A DNA stretch of 60,000 bases. Source: Chrysomallon squamiferum (Eukaryota; Mollusca; Gastropoda; Neomphalida; Peltospiridae). How positions within the stretch are numbered: position 1 is the first letter of the stretch; each line of letters opens with the position of its first letter. Below the pieces are notes generated by a model. It was not told the DNA's origin. It saw nothing but the letters and a program-made list of their open reading frames with translations, and made no database searches. The stretch lies in contig CM022672.1 of NCBI GenBank assembly GCA_012295275.1, positions 12,017,904 through 12,077,903 on the forward strand, in the 5' to 3' direction. The position numbers and the translations under genes were made by a program. This document shows positions 24,315 through 47,900 of this stretch, one piece after another.

Positions 24315-24515
24315 CAGTAGTTCTTGACCTTTTATTTTTTAGAGACCCCATTTTAAATACTTTTTAAGGTTGCAGACCCTAGGTTGAATTTTATAAATGG
24401 TGAAGTATGATGAATTATGTTGTGTAGTGGTTATAAATATATAGCTTTTACCTTGCATTGTGTTGGTGTTCAAAGGATTTCTGCTTCCCAGGTTGAATCC
24501 CATAAAGAATCACTG
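24315..24515 (+). mobile_element. hAT-like miniature element (201 bp)
   Basis: The left end CAGTAGTTCTTGACC resembles the CAGTGGTTCTCAACC termini of hAT-family elements. The right end AAAGAATCACTG is an imperfect inverted copy. The eight bases on either side, TGTCAGGT (24307-24314) and TGTTAGAT (24516-24523), match at six of eight positions, the right length for a hAT target-site duplication. There is no coding capacity, so it would be non-autonomous. Its left flank is itself repeated at 18.35 kb, so the insertion may predate dispersal of a larger unit. Confidence 0.5.
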
Positions 24516-27410
24516 TGTTAGATATAGACCATGCTGCAGGCTATAACTAATATTTTTAGCAGTAATTATTAACTTACATAAACCTGGCAACCAAAACTTC
24601 GTAGATAAATTTGAAAATATGTTGACGTTTAACATTAAATTTCATTGTCATCACTTTAGAAAGTAAAATTATCAGTGCAAAATAGTTAAATATTCACATT
24701 ACTTCACACTTGTGATTGGCTTCTGCTGCTGTTGCCCAATTTACATAATTAGTTAAACATTAGATAATTGGCTCATCCTATATAAACATGTTTATAATTA
24801 GAATGTCTTCTCCGACTGAAAGAGTTCACTCCCTTATATTTTTGTATCTTTTTTTTTATAATTAACTTATTTATCTAGTTTGATTTTTTATTTTTTATTT
24901 TTTTTTTAAATTAATTTTTGTATTTTTTATTATTAATGTATACTGGACATAAATGATAATATTTGTCTCTTATGTTACTTCTAACATTACAACTTTTGGT
25001 TAGTGATACAGTGTAGAATGTAGATACAATTGATTAATATAAACTGTGCTTTTAAGTTCATCATAATTTTACTGTGCATGGATGATGCAGATTTGTTTAT
25101 AGTCATCTCATAATTATATTATACTGTGCATTAAATTAGGACACAGAAACAGAATATTCTATTTACGTCATTTGTTATTCATTTCTCATAAATGCACTTA
25201 ATAGTTGTTTTTTAACTATAGGGAGATACAGTTTATAATTCCTTTTAAAGTTGTTCAACTTAATACAACAATCAAGTTTAGGAAATTTCATTGCAGCTAA
25301 TTACCAATGATTACCAAAATGGCTGTTTAATGTTTTCATTTTGAAAAAGTTGGTATTACAGTCATTTCTTTTTTTCATTTTTTTTTTAAGTTCAGTTCGT
25401 TAAAAACAATTAATAAGTTAATATATGCCATTCAGATTTGTTACTTCTTTTTTAATTTTATTGTTATTTAAATACATGAACACAGTTATTTGTTACCTAT
25501 ATTAGATGATGTTAGTGTTGTAATGTTCTGGTAGGAATTATTAACTGTTGTTCACTACTATGAGTAAATACATTGCTTGTCAGTGAATTTGTTATTAGAT
25601 AATTATTAACATTAATAGTCTTAATTATTGCTTGAATAAATAAAATTGTGCAGTTTAATATGTTTTTATGTTGTATGAAATAAAAAGCCTTTAACTTTTA
25701 AGGAAACATTTTTTACTGTTATTTGTTGTATGTTTATTTATTTGTATTTTTTTTCATGCATAATTTATACATAAATTCAATAAAGATAACTAAAGCAATT
25801 CTTTAATATAGGTATTATGATGCATGTAAATTATTGTAATAAAGAAAAGAATCATTCTTCCAAAAAAATCAACCAAAAATAAAAATAAATACATAAATAA
25901 TACTCGTTATTCTTCCCTTTTGGTTTTGTTTTTACTACGTTTACCTTTTGTATTTTATGTGAGGTTTAATCAACTTTTTAAATTGCTTATAATCATTCTT
26001 CAAATTTCGTTAGTTTAGTTTTCTAATTCAGTACGTTAATTATATATATCAGAATTAAACCAAAAGAAAGGAGCACAAGTACGTTGACATCTTCAAAAAT
26101 ATATATAATTTTTTAATAAATTCGTATATGTAAACGAATATTATTATTATTATTATTATTAAATTTGTTTTGTTTTATTTACAGAAAATGATATTTTGTT
26201 AATCTTACTGTTTTTGATGCATTACTTTATATTAATTAAAATGTTATAAAGTCCATCTGTAACCGCCTATAAAGCAACATAATTTGCTTTGTTATTGTTT
26301 ACTAAAAGAAATATTTTATATGTATGGAAGTAAATTAAAATTATTAGCATTTATTAAATTTGTTTTATTTTCTGTGCAAGTATGCTTGCGCACAAAGGGG
26401 CACATCAAATTACATTTTACTAAAATTAATATGTCAGTATACACACGTACATTTAAGCACTCGTGATCAATGACAAATGCTAATTTAAGATGATGCGGAG
26501 AACTGGTTTCACGCATTCACATGTATCGGATGGTTTAGTCTGTAACTCTTCACGTGGCATTTTTATAAGTTTTAAAAGCTGAAAACCGTTTAAGAACAAA
26601 ACTAATGAAGAAAAAACAGTAATTTCTTAAATCTTTTTTAAAGACCATTATTAAATGCATATTTAAAAAGATCAGAAAAGTAGTTTTATGAACAACAATT
26701 CCAATATGTTTACTGATGAAGAAATAATTTTACAAGATAGAAACAAAATTGAGATAGAGATTATGGAAAACAGTGAACTTGATATTTATGAGATAACTAT
26801 AGTGTATATTAAATAAGATAGATATGTCAAAATTCCCACGGAAAAATATGTTTTTATGTATAATTAAAAAAAAATGTATTTAATGCTGATTTAGTCCTCT
26901 CATTCTGCATATATGAGTTCACCCAGCAAACATTTTACCCCCCCCTCCCAAAAAAAACAACTGCTTGACTTACCAAGTAAAGGCAAGCTCTAATTGTTTT
27001 TTTTGTTGTTGTTTTTTTTTTGTTGCTTTTTTTTTGTTGGCCTTTCTAAAGTGTTTCAGAGAATACAAAGATTGAGATTGCATAAAATTATTTTCTGTAA
27101 ATGTCCTGAAAACATAATTATATTAAATATATCTTGCTATTTCCTTATTCCATATGATATATGCATCTTGATAAAGATGATGGCACCTCTTGTGTTCGTG
27201 CACCTGTCTGAATACAAGAATACGTACGGTCAAATGCAAACAAAATATAGTTACTAAATAATTAATAGTTTTTCAATGGTCAGTATTTATAAAACATTTC
27301 GGAGGTTTCATCATGTTCATATTCCTTTTTGTTTTTCTTTATATACATATATTTAGTTTTTTTCGTTTCTTTTTTACTTTAATCGTATTTCTTGCGGATT
27401 TTAAAGGAAA

Positions 27411-27463
27411 TGACGTCACTAGCACTTACAAGAAGAAAAAATGTCAAAGTATTGGCGTCCAAT
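27411..27463. promoter_or_regulatory. CRE plus inverted CCAAT pair
   Basis: A perfect TGACGTCA at 27411-27418 is followed 32 bases later by ATTGGCGTCCAAT (27451-27463), two CCAAT boxes facing each other across three bases. It lies about 1.6 kb upstream of the V-ATPase B start. It could be an enhancer, a distal promoter, or the promoter of an unseen transcript; inference from motifs only. Confidence 0.4.
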
Positions 27464-28383
27464 GAGCTAAATGTTTTAGTAGCTTTTTTCTCCATCATTC
27501 GAATACTCAAGTTATGGTGATCGCAACTTGATACATAATGGTATGGTCTGCTATCGCATAAAAACTAAATTATTTTCAGGCATAATTGTTTGCTCAGTCG
27601 CAATTGTTTTTTATGATTCTGATGCTTTTCCATCTCTGATTCAGTAGACTTGTAAAGTTGTAATAACAAAAGTCAAGACATTAGTTTGGACAGAGACCAC
27701 AGAACAAATTAAATTTATTTAAATTTTAAAACCTAAAAGTAAAAAGTTAAATTACGAAGAATAACTATATGCTGTTTATATAATGAAATTTAGGAACCAG
27801 TCTTTTCGCATTTACAGTTCATTTTGAAATGTTATATGTAAAGAAACCAATATCAATATATAATTTAGGTTTAAAGTATGATCTGCGAACATTTAAAGAG
27901 ATTTCTCGAATAAACATTATTTGTTCAAGATATCATAAAACGTATGAAATATTACATGGGTCATAAGCCCTTTGCAAAATAAGATAATAATGTATATATT
28001 TTTAGCGAAAAAATATATAAAAATATTTATCACAAAACAAAACAAAAAATTCTTCCTTTTGTATTCCGTGTTCACACACCAAAAAAAAAAAAAAAAAACA
28101 AAAAAAAAAACACAAAAAAAAAAAAAACCCACAACAACAAACAAACAAAAAACCCCACAAAAAAACGTGATTCTTAAATTGAATTAAGAATATAAGCATA
28201 ATTATAATGAATTATTTTTAGTAATGTCTAAGGTTCACAAAAAGAAGATTTTAATGATGTGACGTTTAACTGATTTTTAAATATTTATTCTTATTATCAT
28301 TTTTTTTTTTTATCTAATTTATTTTATTTTATTTTTTTTCAAATAAAATAAAGCTTTGAAATGCTGCCTTTACATAACAAAAA

Positions 28384-28384
28384 A

Positions 28385-28420
<36 letters not shown>
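28384..28420. repeat. (ATT)n microsatellite
   Basis: About 12 ATT units in the intergenic region upstream of V-ATPase B. Confidence 0.93.
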
Positions 28421-28423
<3 letters not shown>

Positions 28424-28889
28424 ATAACAACCCTGACAAGCAATTGCTGATTTTCGTTATGGATTCTAGCTAAGACTCATTTTGCTCTTTCCCATTTGTA
28501 CCGTTTTTATTAACTAAATGCATCATTTTATTGATGGTTTTTCTTTTTAAATATTAATAATACCGACATACTAATCATAATGTTTCAGCTTGACTTTTCA
28601 TTTAAGTATTTTTCATTAGCACAAAAGTCCATTGGCTGTCAAATTCCGTTATTTTGTTCTCTGTGTGAATAAAAAGAGATTCTTTTTCAGTTTTCTCTAC
28701 TATATAGCTATTTGATTGTAATGCAAACGTAAACAAATTATACATTGTTACAGGAGTTGGGCATTTTTGTATGAAACTGCAAAATTCGGTACAACATTCC
28801 CACAATTCCCCCCCCAACACACTCAAGAAAAACAGAGCCCGTGCATCAGTTATTATTATTATCATCATTATCATTTACAAAATAAACCA

Positions 28890-29011
28890 TTTATAATTTT
28901 AATCAGGAAAACTGCAAGCCAAAGACCAGAGCATTCGATAAACTCATTCGGAGGTTTAGCCATTCGTGTGAAAGCCATTTCGCTGAATGTCACATGACAG
29001 AAACCCGGAAA
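28890..29011 (+). promoter_or_regulatory. Promoter / 5' leader of V-ATPase B with GTCACATGAC M-box
   Basis: CpGs increase here, and GTCACATGAC occupies 28989-28998. It contains TCACATGA, the M-box variant of the E-box bound by MITF/TFEB/TFE3-type factors, which are known to control V-ATPase genes in animals. The box lies 13 bases before the preferred start ATG and overlaps a weaker in-frame ATG (28994). If transcription starts downstream of the box, only 29012 can be the initiator. Confidence 0.5.
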
Positions 29012-39429
<10,418 letters not shown>

Positions 39430-42400
39430 TAGGGACAGACATTGCTAAATCTGTATAGTTTATTCATTAATATAGAAACACTCTGTTTTATGATGTATTC
39501 ATGTTACATTGAAACAAAAAAATTAAAAAAAAATAAAAAATAAAAATATTAAAAGCCATCTGATTTAATATCAAAATAGAATTTTTAAATAAACAGATAT
39601 ATATATATATAATTGTGTATATATTATGTTAAACTAGGATGAGAACAAAAAATTTAGATTTCACTGTGTGTGATTAAATGTACTTAATTAATTTTCCACC
39701 ACTTCAGTTTTGATACATATCTGAAAATACAATTCATGAACAAATTTTGTTGTTATTGATATTGTTGTTGTTATTATTAAGGGACTATAGATTACTATTT
39801 ATATAAATGAATATTCAAAATTCACTTTGGTTACTTGAACAATAATTTTATATATAACCACAGTAATTATTTCATTTTACCTGGTGGTGATTTAATATAT
39901 GTTTGAATGCATATTTTATTAAAGCTTATTACTGCAGTTTATAAAATGAAAATCTACTGACCATAAATTTCGTACATGTGGATAATAATAATCTAGACTT
40001 TTGTAGACTCTTGTGTGTGTTAGTTTATCATGGTGTAAAATCAAGAACTAGATATTCATACTGAAGAAAGGAACATTTGAATGTCTAGTCTTTTTTATCT
40101 ACAAATCTGTATACATTGCTCTTTTGATAGTAATTTAAAGGAAAGAAAATGCTGAATGCTGTTGTCTATTTCTTTCCTACATCCATAACCAAAGCACATA
40201 ATTATTATGAAACACAGTATTTGAAATAAAAATTCACTTGGAAGTTACACTGAAAAATCAGTAAGATGGAGGTTGTTTTTTTCCCAAGTGAAAATAAAAA
40301 AAAAGATTAACTATATATTGTCTTCAAAATCAGTCTGGTTAACAAAACCTTTGGATGAAATTGTTAAGACTGATAGTCTTAACATTTAATAAATTGTAAG
40401 ACTGGTGTAAGCTTGATAAAATATTTTCATAAGAACTCCTTTTCTTTAGTTATATAATGCTGATACTTGAAGATTTTAAAAGATAAAAATAATTTCAAAA
40501 AAAAACATTTCTCATACTGTAAGCATGGGCTTTGTCCTTTATTTACTTAATTTGTTTTGTTTTTTTGTTGTATTTTTTATATTGAATGATAAATATATAT
40601 TTAACAGAAATTAAAATCCTTTTTTTTTTTTTTTTTTTGTCTTAATGTACACTGTATCATGTACCAGAATTATGATGTTGCACAATCCTTGATTAAATAA
40701 ATATTATTTTGCATCATAATGAATTATAATTGTGTTTGTAGGCCACATTCATTCTTAATTAGCTTCAGTTTGTTTTATTGCATTTTTCTACCTCATCCAT
40801 CATTAAAATCTTTAGTTATTTACCTTTAATTAAAGAATATAAAAATAAAAATGTATCAGAACAACATCTTTGTATTTATTTTTAACTTGAAAATCAGATA
40901 ATTTTTTTAAATGAATTTATTATGATAATTTTATTTAATTTTATTTTTTTTTATTTTATTTTTTTTCATACTCTGAATGTAAACTTTTTCCAGTTTTACG
41001 TACTATTTTTATTTGTGTGTGTGTTTTATACGGAGGATGGAACAGTTACAATAATTTTGAATTTCAGAAACACACATTCCTCAAATGATGGACTACTATG
41101 GAATATTACATAAACTCAAAAAAATGTATCACTTAAGGAATGCCAAAAGCAAGCAAATTAAATTGCTCCAAATGTATGTACATTTTGTTAAAGCTCATTT
41201 ATGAGCAGTGGTGTATTCAAAACATTCCATGAATTGGTAATGACATATTCACAAAATTTCTTTATTGTAATAAAACACGAAAATGTTAGAACTTAAAAAT
41301 GGAGAGCAGTTTTTTTACATATGTATGTTACTTTTATAGGTGTCAGTAAAAATAACTAGAATATGCAATTTTAATACATACTTTTGAACAACAAATATTT
41401 AGAAAATAATTCTATGGTGTACAATATGTATTAGTTGATGTATATATTTACACAACAGGTATTTAGAAAATAATTCTAGATTATGCAATATGTATTAGTT
41501 AATATATACATTTATACAATAGATATTTAGAAAATAATTCTAGAGTGTACAATATGTATCAATTAATGTAAACATACACAAGATTTAAAAAAATAATTCT
41601 ATAGAGTGTACATTTTCCTTCTAAACATCTGTACTGCAAGGAGATGTATAATTTAGTTGAGTGTCTATGATGTAACTCATTTATTAAAATAAGACATTTT
41701 TTTGTTTTGTTTTTTATATTTGTCAAATATCAGCTTTTGAAAGGTTGATGAGTGACACTGGTCTGTGTATATCACTGTGTTTTAAGCTGATAATAAGCTG
41801 AAAGTGTAAATATAGATGTAATTAATTTTTCTTAATGAAAAACAAAATATATGTGATGCCGTTGGTTAATTTTTTTCTGAAATGTTAAAACAACTGGGAA
41901 TTTAAAGAAACCCAAAATGTTGTATGTGTTAATTGGCTTCATATGTAAATGTGCTATTAGTTTGTTAGTTACACTGATCATCCTCATTAGTAAATAACAG
42001 CTTTTACTATTTCACATGATGACAGTAAATAGTCTATTTTGTTATTAGAAACAGCGTAATTTTGTTGTATGTTTTCTGAATTTAATAGTAATAATTATCA
42101 GATTTCAGTGAAAATTGTTTTTTGTTGTTACAAAGATGCATATTAAATTGTTTTAGTGTAAAATTGTAGAATATTGATATAAATCATGATTATGTCAGAA
42201 ACAAAATCTTATACAGTCAATTATCAGTTTTATTTACATTTTACAGCATTTCTTTTAGTTTTTCTAGCATTTAACAGCACAGGTAAAATATGACTTGCAT
42301 TTTTTCTGCAGTTGTAAATTTGACTTATATTTAACAGAAGGTGTATGGTTTGATTCACATTTAACATCAGATGTACAGTTAATATTCAGGCGTACAAATG

Positions 42401-44578
42401 TCTCTGAAGGTCTAGGAGTTAGAGAATTGTACTCAGACTAGATAAAAATGAGCATAATATCAAAAGGCAGGTTACAGAAATGGTGTTGCTGAATCTAGCT
42501 GAATTAACAAAATGCAGTTAATAAGAGACTCATTGACATTTACACATACACAATATTTTGTTTTTGTTCTGAAAAGAGTAATTTGAAAACAAATTATGAT
42601 TGTAGTAACTTTTTTTTTCTTTTTTTCTAGCATTCACAGTAAGATGTGTTTTTTCTTTAGCTTTATAATTTTGGTCTACATGCAGTGTTTAGTAAATTTT
42701 CTTTAAATTATTGCTACATTTTTATAATTTTGGTGCAGCTTTTTTGTTATAGTGCTGTTTTAATGTTCAGTTTTTGCTTCATTTTATTATTATTTATTTA
42801 TTTATTTACTGTTATTACATTTTCCCCCCTTTTTCATTTTTAGTTTGCATTTAAAATGTTATTTCACATTAAAAGAAAAATAAGATGTAATAAAAACTTA
42901 GTGTAAAAAAAAAAGAATCATTCAGTAATTATTCAGTTCTAAAAGTGGTTTTAATGACACTGAGAACAGATGACGTTTTAAAATATCCAGTAAACCAAAA
43001 CACTTGATTTATTTCTCTTTGATATTGTTTTCTTCATTTAATTAGTATGTAAATATGTGATGGTTGAGGGACTTTTTAAATTTAATTTTTCATTGTTTTT
43101 AATCTTTGATTATTATTATTTAAATTTTAATCAATAATTTGAAGAAAAAAAATAATAATCACAGTATTTAGATAAAAGAAAAATTTATATTTTTATTTCA
43201 GAAAATGTTTAATAAACAAAAGTTAATTTAATATAATATACATGGACAGTAGAATTTACTAATATTGTATCTATGAATGATTTAAAAGGTTTCAGGGTAG
43301 TAAATTACTTTGTATTATGTAACAATCATTTTACAACTTAAGAGAGATAAAATTTGTTGTCATTAAAGAAAATATTAACTTATTTTTCTTCTCCATCTAT
43401 AAACTAATAATAAACTTTGGTTTATAATATTATTAGATAATACTAAAGAAAAAAAGAAATTCTAAAATATTTACACTTGTATCTGTTGTTTTCAGAGTTT
43501 TCCAAAGTTAATATTGTAAATAGCTTACAGAAAATTCTTTATAATTTTTTTTTTTTAACACAGATGTGTAAGTGGGAGACAAACATGTACTATTTCTGAA
43601 ACTGATATATCTGTATGTCAGAATTATGAGTTTAATTCTCAGGAACAAGGTTAGGAATACAAGTTTGAGTGAATGAAACAAGAGAAACTCGAATGTCTCA
43701 GTATGCTGGAACATACCTTTGAAATAGATGATTCATTTTACTGTTTTTCTTAAAATCATATATAAATATATATAAATTTAAAAAAATAAATAATAATAAT
43801 AATTTATTAGGAAACACCTGGGAAATCTTTGTACCTGTCATATTTATTGTTAATGTTTTTATCAGCTTTAAGAAAATAATAATAATTAAGAACTGTAAAC
43901 TGCAGCAATCTCCATGACATATATATTTCAGAGGTTGTCAACATCAATACGATACTGTTGCATTTGGGTTTTAATTATGTTTTGTTTATTTTTTGGCAGT
44001 ATGAACCACAGAATTATTTTTGTCTGCATATTATTATAGTTTAGCCAGTTTACAGACAGGCGTCAGTGTGTCATTTGTATGTAATCCAGATTTGTTACTG
44101 TAACATGTGGGTTTTGTGTTAAAATAGATAAATAAATAAAACTTATGTAAAACAGGGCCATTTTGTTTTTGATTTTTGGGGAGGGGGTAAGTATTTTTGA
44201 TGGTGATTTTTTTTTTTTATGAGCATTAGTGTGGGGTTTTTGTTTGATGTTGGGTTTTTTTGGGGGGGTTATAAAGACAATTGTTATTTTTTTATTATTA
44301 TTTTTTTTTTTTTTTTTTTTTTCTTGGCAAGTTCTCAACAATCACTTTCCAAAGCTGTGGTATATTATTTTATCTGAAATTTCTTTCTAAATATTTCATA
44401 ATTGTTTGTCAATCAACAAACCAGTGTCTTATAATTAATCAGCAAGTTCCATTGAATTATTCTCAACAAAGAATTAAGGGGGGAAAAAAAAAATGCCAGA
44501 GAGAAAAATTTGTTAACAATGAAGGGTACAACCAGCTAAATTCAAACTTTTAAAAAGAAAAAAAGAACATCAAATATC
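39430..44578. other. Convergent intergenic region / 3'UTRs
   Basis: V-ATPase B (+) and the peroxidase (-) end towards each other here. Many AATAAA words follow the V-ATPase stop, so its 3' end cannot be placed; the nearest clear one is at about 39587. A minisatellite lies at 41388-41612, weaker repeats with an ATTTAACA core at about 42230-42400, and a G-rich stretch at about 44175-44270. No gene was recognised. Confidence 0.55.
41388..41612. repeat. About 62-bp tandem repeat, four copies
   Basis: Copies share ATTTAGAAAATAATTCTA, then GTGTACAATATGTATTAGTT and an ATATATTTACACAA block. The last copy is the most diverged. Confidence 0.85.
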
Positions 44579-44584
44579 TTTATT
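44579..44584 (-). terminator. Candidate polyadenylation signal of the DyP gene
   Basis: TTTATT on the plus strand reads AATAAA on the minus strand, about 390 bases past the peroxidase stop codon. The intervening sequence would be its 3'UTR. Confidence 0.4.
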
Positions 44585-44976
44585 GGAAAAATATATTCAA
44601 CAATAACAATGTTTTAATGATAGAATGGAAGTGGACAACCTTAGAACAGTAAAATATAACAGGCAAAAATAACATCTAAACTATTGTGATCTATTACTTC
44701 TGTAATTAATCATAGTCATGATGAATTTCATACAAAAGTATTCTATAGCTAATCAGTTATTTGTTATAATCATGATAAAAAATGTCAACAAAAGCAACAA
44801 GAAGCTGATTCATAACAACATGTTCTACCAAGAAGATGTTCAGAGTACAAATTCTGTTGTGGTTTTTTTTTTTCTCTTCAGACATATTCTTTGAAAGAAA
44901 CTTAATACTCTGGGTTCAAACAGTTCTTTCAAAAAAAAAAAAAAAATTATTATTGTTACACTATTTGATTTTTTTT

Positions 44977-47900
44977 TTACTCCAATTTCTTGAGTTCTTC
45001 CACACTAGGAAAATACCAGTAAGTTCCCTTGACATTCTGTGAAATTTTCATGATGTCATCACTGTGCCCATCAGCTCCGGCACCAACCATTCTCTTCAAC
45101 ATGTACTCAAAGTTCTTTGGTGACTCAGCATAGCCAATGAAGAAAAGACCATGTTCCCCAGCAATGGTTCCAAATGGCATTGACTGACGTACGATTTGAA
45201 AAGGCTTTTCTGCTTCGAATTTGTTCCCTGAAAAACAGAAGATAAACATCTATTAAGAGAAAATAATTTTTCATCAAATTAAAATAATTAAATTTTATGG
45301 GTTATATTTACTTTGTTGTTGTTATTATAATTCCTTATATAAAGTAAATATTGGCTACTGTCACATAAAAGGTAGGAAAATAATTAATCTTGAAAATAAA
45401 TTTTAAAAATATTAAAAATTATTTCAAGAATTAAACATTTACCAAGAAATGAATTATTAGAAGAAATAGATTTTGTCCAATCTTATTAAAACAGATGAAT
45501 TTTGAAACTTAATATCATACCTGTATTGTCTAAAGTAATTTGATTAAAATCTTTAAGCAGTTATAATGATGATGATGATGATGATAACAATAGCTACTAC
45601 CCTGAATAATTAAGATAATTATTCTTTAGGTACTTCTCAAGGTGATGAGGTATTAAAATTAATTATTTCACCTGATGTCATTCTGGCTACGTGTGATGTG
45701 ATACTTTTACGTTTCAGTTCAGTGCTATCGTCCTTTGAGCGACCAATAAATCCTTCCAAATTTTTATCTAAAAATATTTGTTAGAAGTCATTTGAATTAC
45801 TCTTTGTATATACTGCTAAGCATCAACAGCAATTTTTAATTCAAGCAAATATGAAAAACAAAATGAAACAAAATGCCTATACTGCTTCAGAAAAAGTATG
45901 TACCCTTCATAAATGTACTGAAATTAATTATTAAAAAAAAAATAATAATTTTCTTTAATTTTTTTTTAATATGCACCCCAAAGATACAAGTCCTAAGATA
46001 TTAAAGAAACAAATGAAGTCCTAAGTCCTAAAATTAGACCTCATTGCTAATGTCTGTCATTTGTACAACATCAAATTATATTATATATATATATATTATT
46101 AAATTGTCATAATTAACAAATGATTAATAGTAATTTACCTTTCTCTGAATCAATATAATCAAGCTTATGAAGCCATTTCTGAGTAATCTGAGAAAAAAAA
46201 AGAAAAAAAAGTAAAATTATTATATAAAATACTATAGAAATTCTAAAAATGTATTCTTTCTAAACTTTAACTGATTCTCTTTAAAAATATTTAGTCAGAA
46301 CATGTAAATGTATTCTATTTTAAGGCAGATGACTGATCATTTATATAAAATAATAATTTTACTTAGAAAGCTTAAAACTTAAATACAATTATTATTCTTA
46401 ATTATATTAATAACTTGAATATAATATTATCATCTCTGCAAAATTAGGAAAAATTATATATCTATAATCTGAAGAACTGGATCAAATACCCCACACACAA
46501 AAATAATATGTACATCTCTGAAAACTGCATAAGCAATATATTGTCATATTACTTATTTTTATCTGAATAATAGGGATATATTATTTATTATTATAAAATT
46601 AATATTTTGGGTTTTTTCTGGAACAGTTTTTTTTTGTATATATTAGAGTAATTTAAAAGAAAAACACTACTTACCACGTAACTACCTCCAGTTTCTTTTT
46701 CAACTGCTATCTCTTTTCGACTGTCTTCATCAGCAGCATTTTCAGTTCCTGAAATTATACAAAGAAGAGTGGCATGATATAAAATCAAAATCAAATATTA
46801 TTAAAATATTCATTAGTTATGAAATAACTATTCAAAAACTGTAAATAATAAATTAATAATAACAAGAAGAACCTGTACAACAGTAATAATAATTAAAAAC
46901 AAAAATAAAGAAAAATAATGAAAATAAAGAAAAAATAAAATTATAATAATAAAATAAACAAAAAGTAAAATAATGAAAATAATGAAACAAACAATGATAT
47001 TAATAAATAAAGAAGAAAAAACCAACCAAACCTTTTTGGAATAATATAACTTATCACAATTTATTTTTTGTATGTTATTTATTAATTTTTTCATATACAT
47101 TATATTATGCTGTTTTATTTTATTTTATTTAAAAAAGCTTAAAATTTAATTCTTATACATATATAATGTATAATTAATTATAAGTATTTATAAAAAAAAT
47201 TTATATAATATTTATACATTTTTTTTAATTTAAAATTGTTTAAAATTTGTCCTTATATATAATTTATATTACTTTTTTTTTAAATTTAAAGTTGATATAA
47301 TTTACTTCATATATGTTAATTATTTTATGATTTTTTTTTTATATTTTAATATACTTTAAATATATATTAATAAAAATAATTTTTATTTAAAAATGTTTAA
47401 AATTTACAAAATCCCATTGTAGTAAAGATAAATAATAACAACAACAAAAATTGTATGAAATTGTACTATTCCGATAATAACAATAGAATTTTTATTTATT
47501 TATATTTTTATATTTTTGATGGTGATATAAACTAGAAGAAAAAAAAAATATGTCTATTGTAAATATTTTTAATCTAAGTATTTTAAAAAATTATTTCTGA
47601 TACCATCAATAAATCCAGACAGATCTCTTCCATTTCTGTACACAAAGCTGTAGATGTCTTCAAACTCATCGATGCTGTCGTAGGGCATGTTTTTCAGAAA
47701 CACCTGAGTCAACTCAAACAGTTTGCTCATTTCATTGCACTTGGCGTGGATGAAAATATCACCTCCTGAAAATAATGTTAATATTTAATAAAATAATGTT
47801 AATATTCATTAATAAAATATTTGTAAAATACTGCAGAGGAAGCAAATTATAAAATTGATAAAAAAAAAAAAAAAAAAAAAAAAACCATTAATATATAAAT

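Larger units (their letters stand above)
24524..28885. other. Intergenic, no gene recognised
   Basis: AT-rich with T-runs and ATT triplets. Short open frames at 26284-26466 and 26994-27257 have no domain or splice support. A motif cluster at 27411-27463 is described separately. Confidence 0.55.

Noticed and set aside
44175-44270. Possible G-quadruplex (several G runs)
   Set aside because: Loops between the G runs are long and T-rich; weak evidence.
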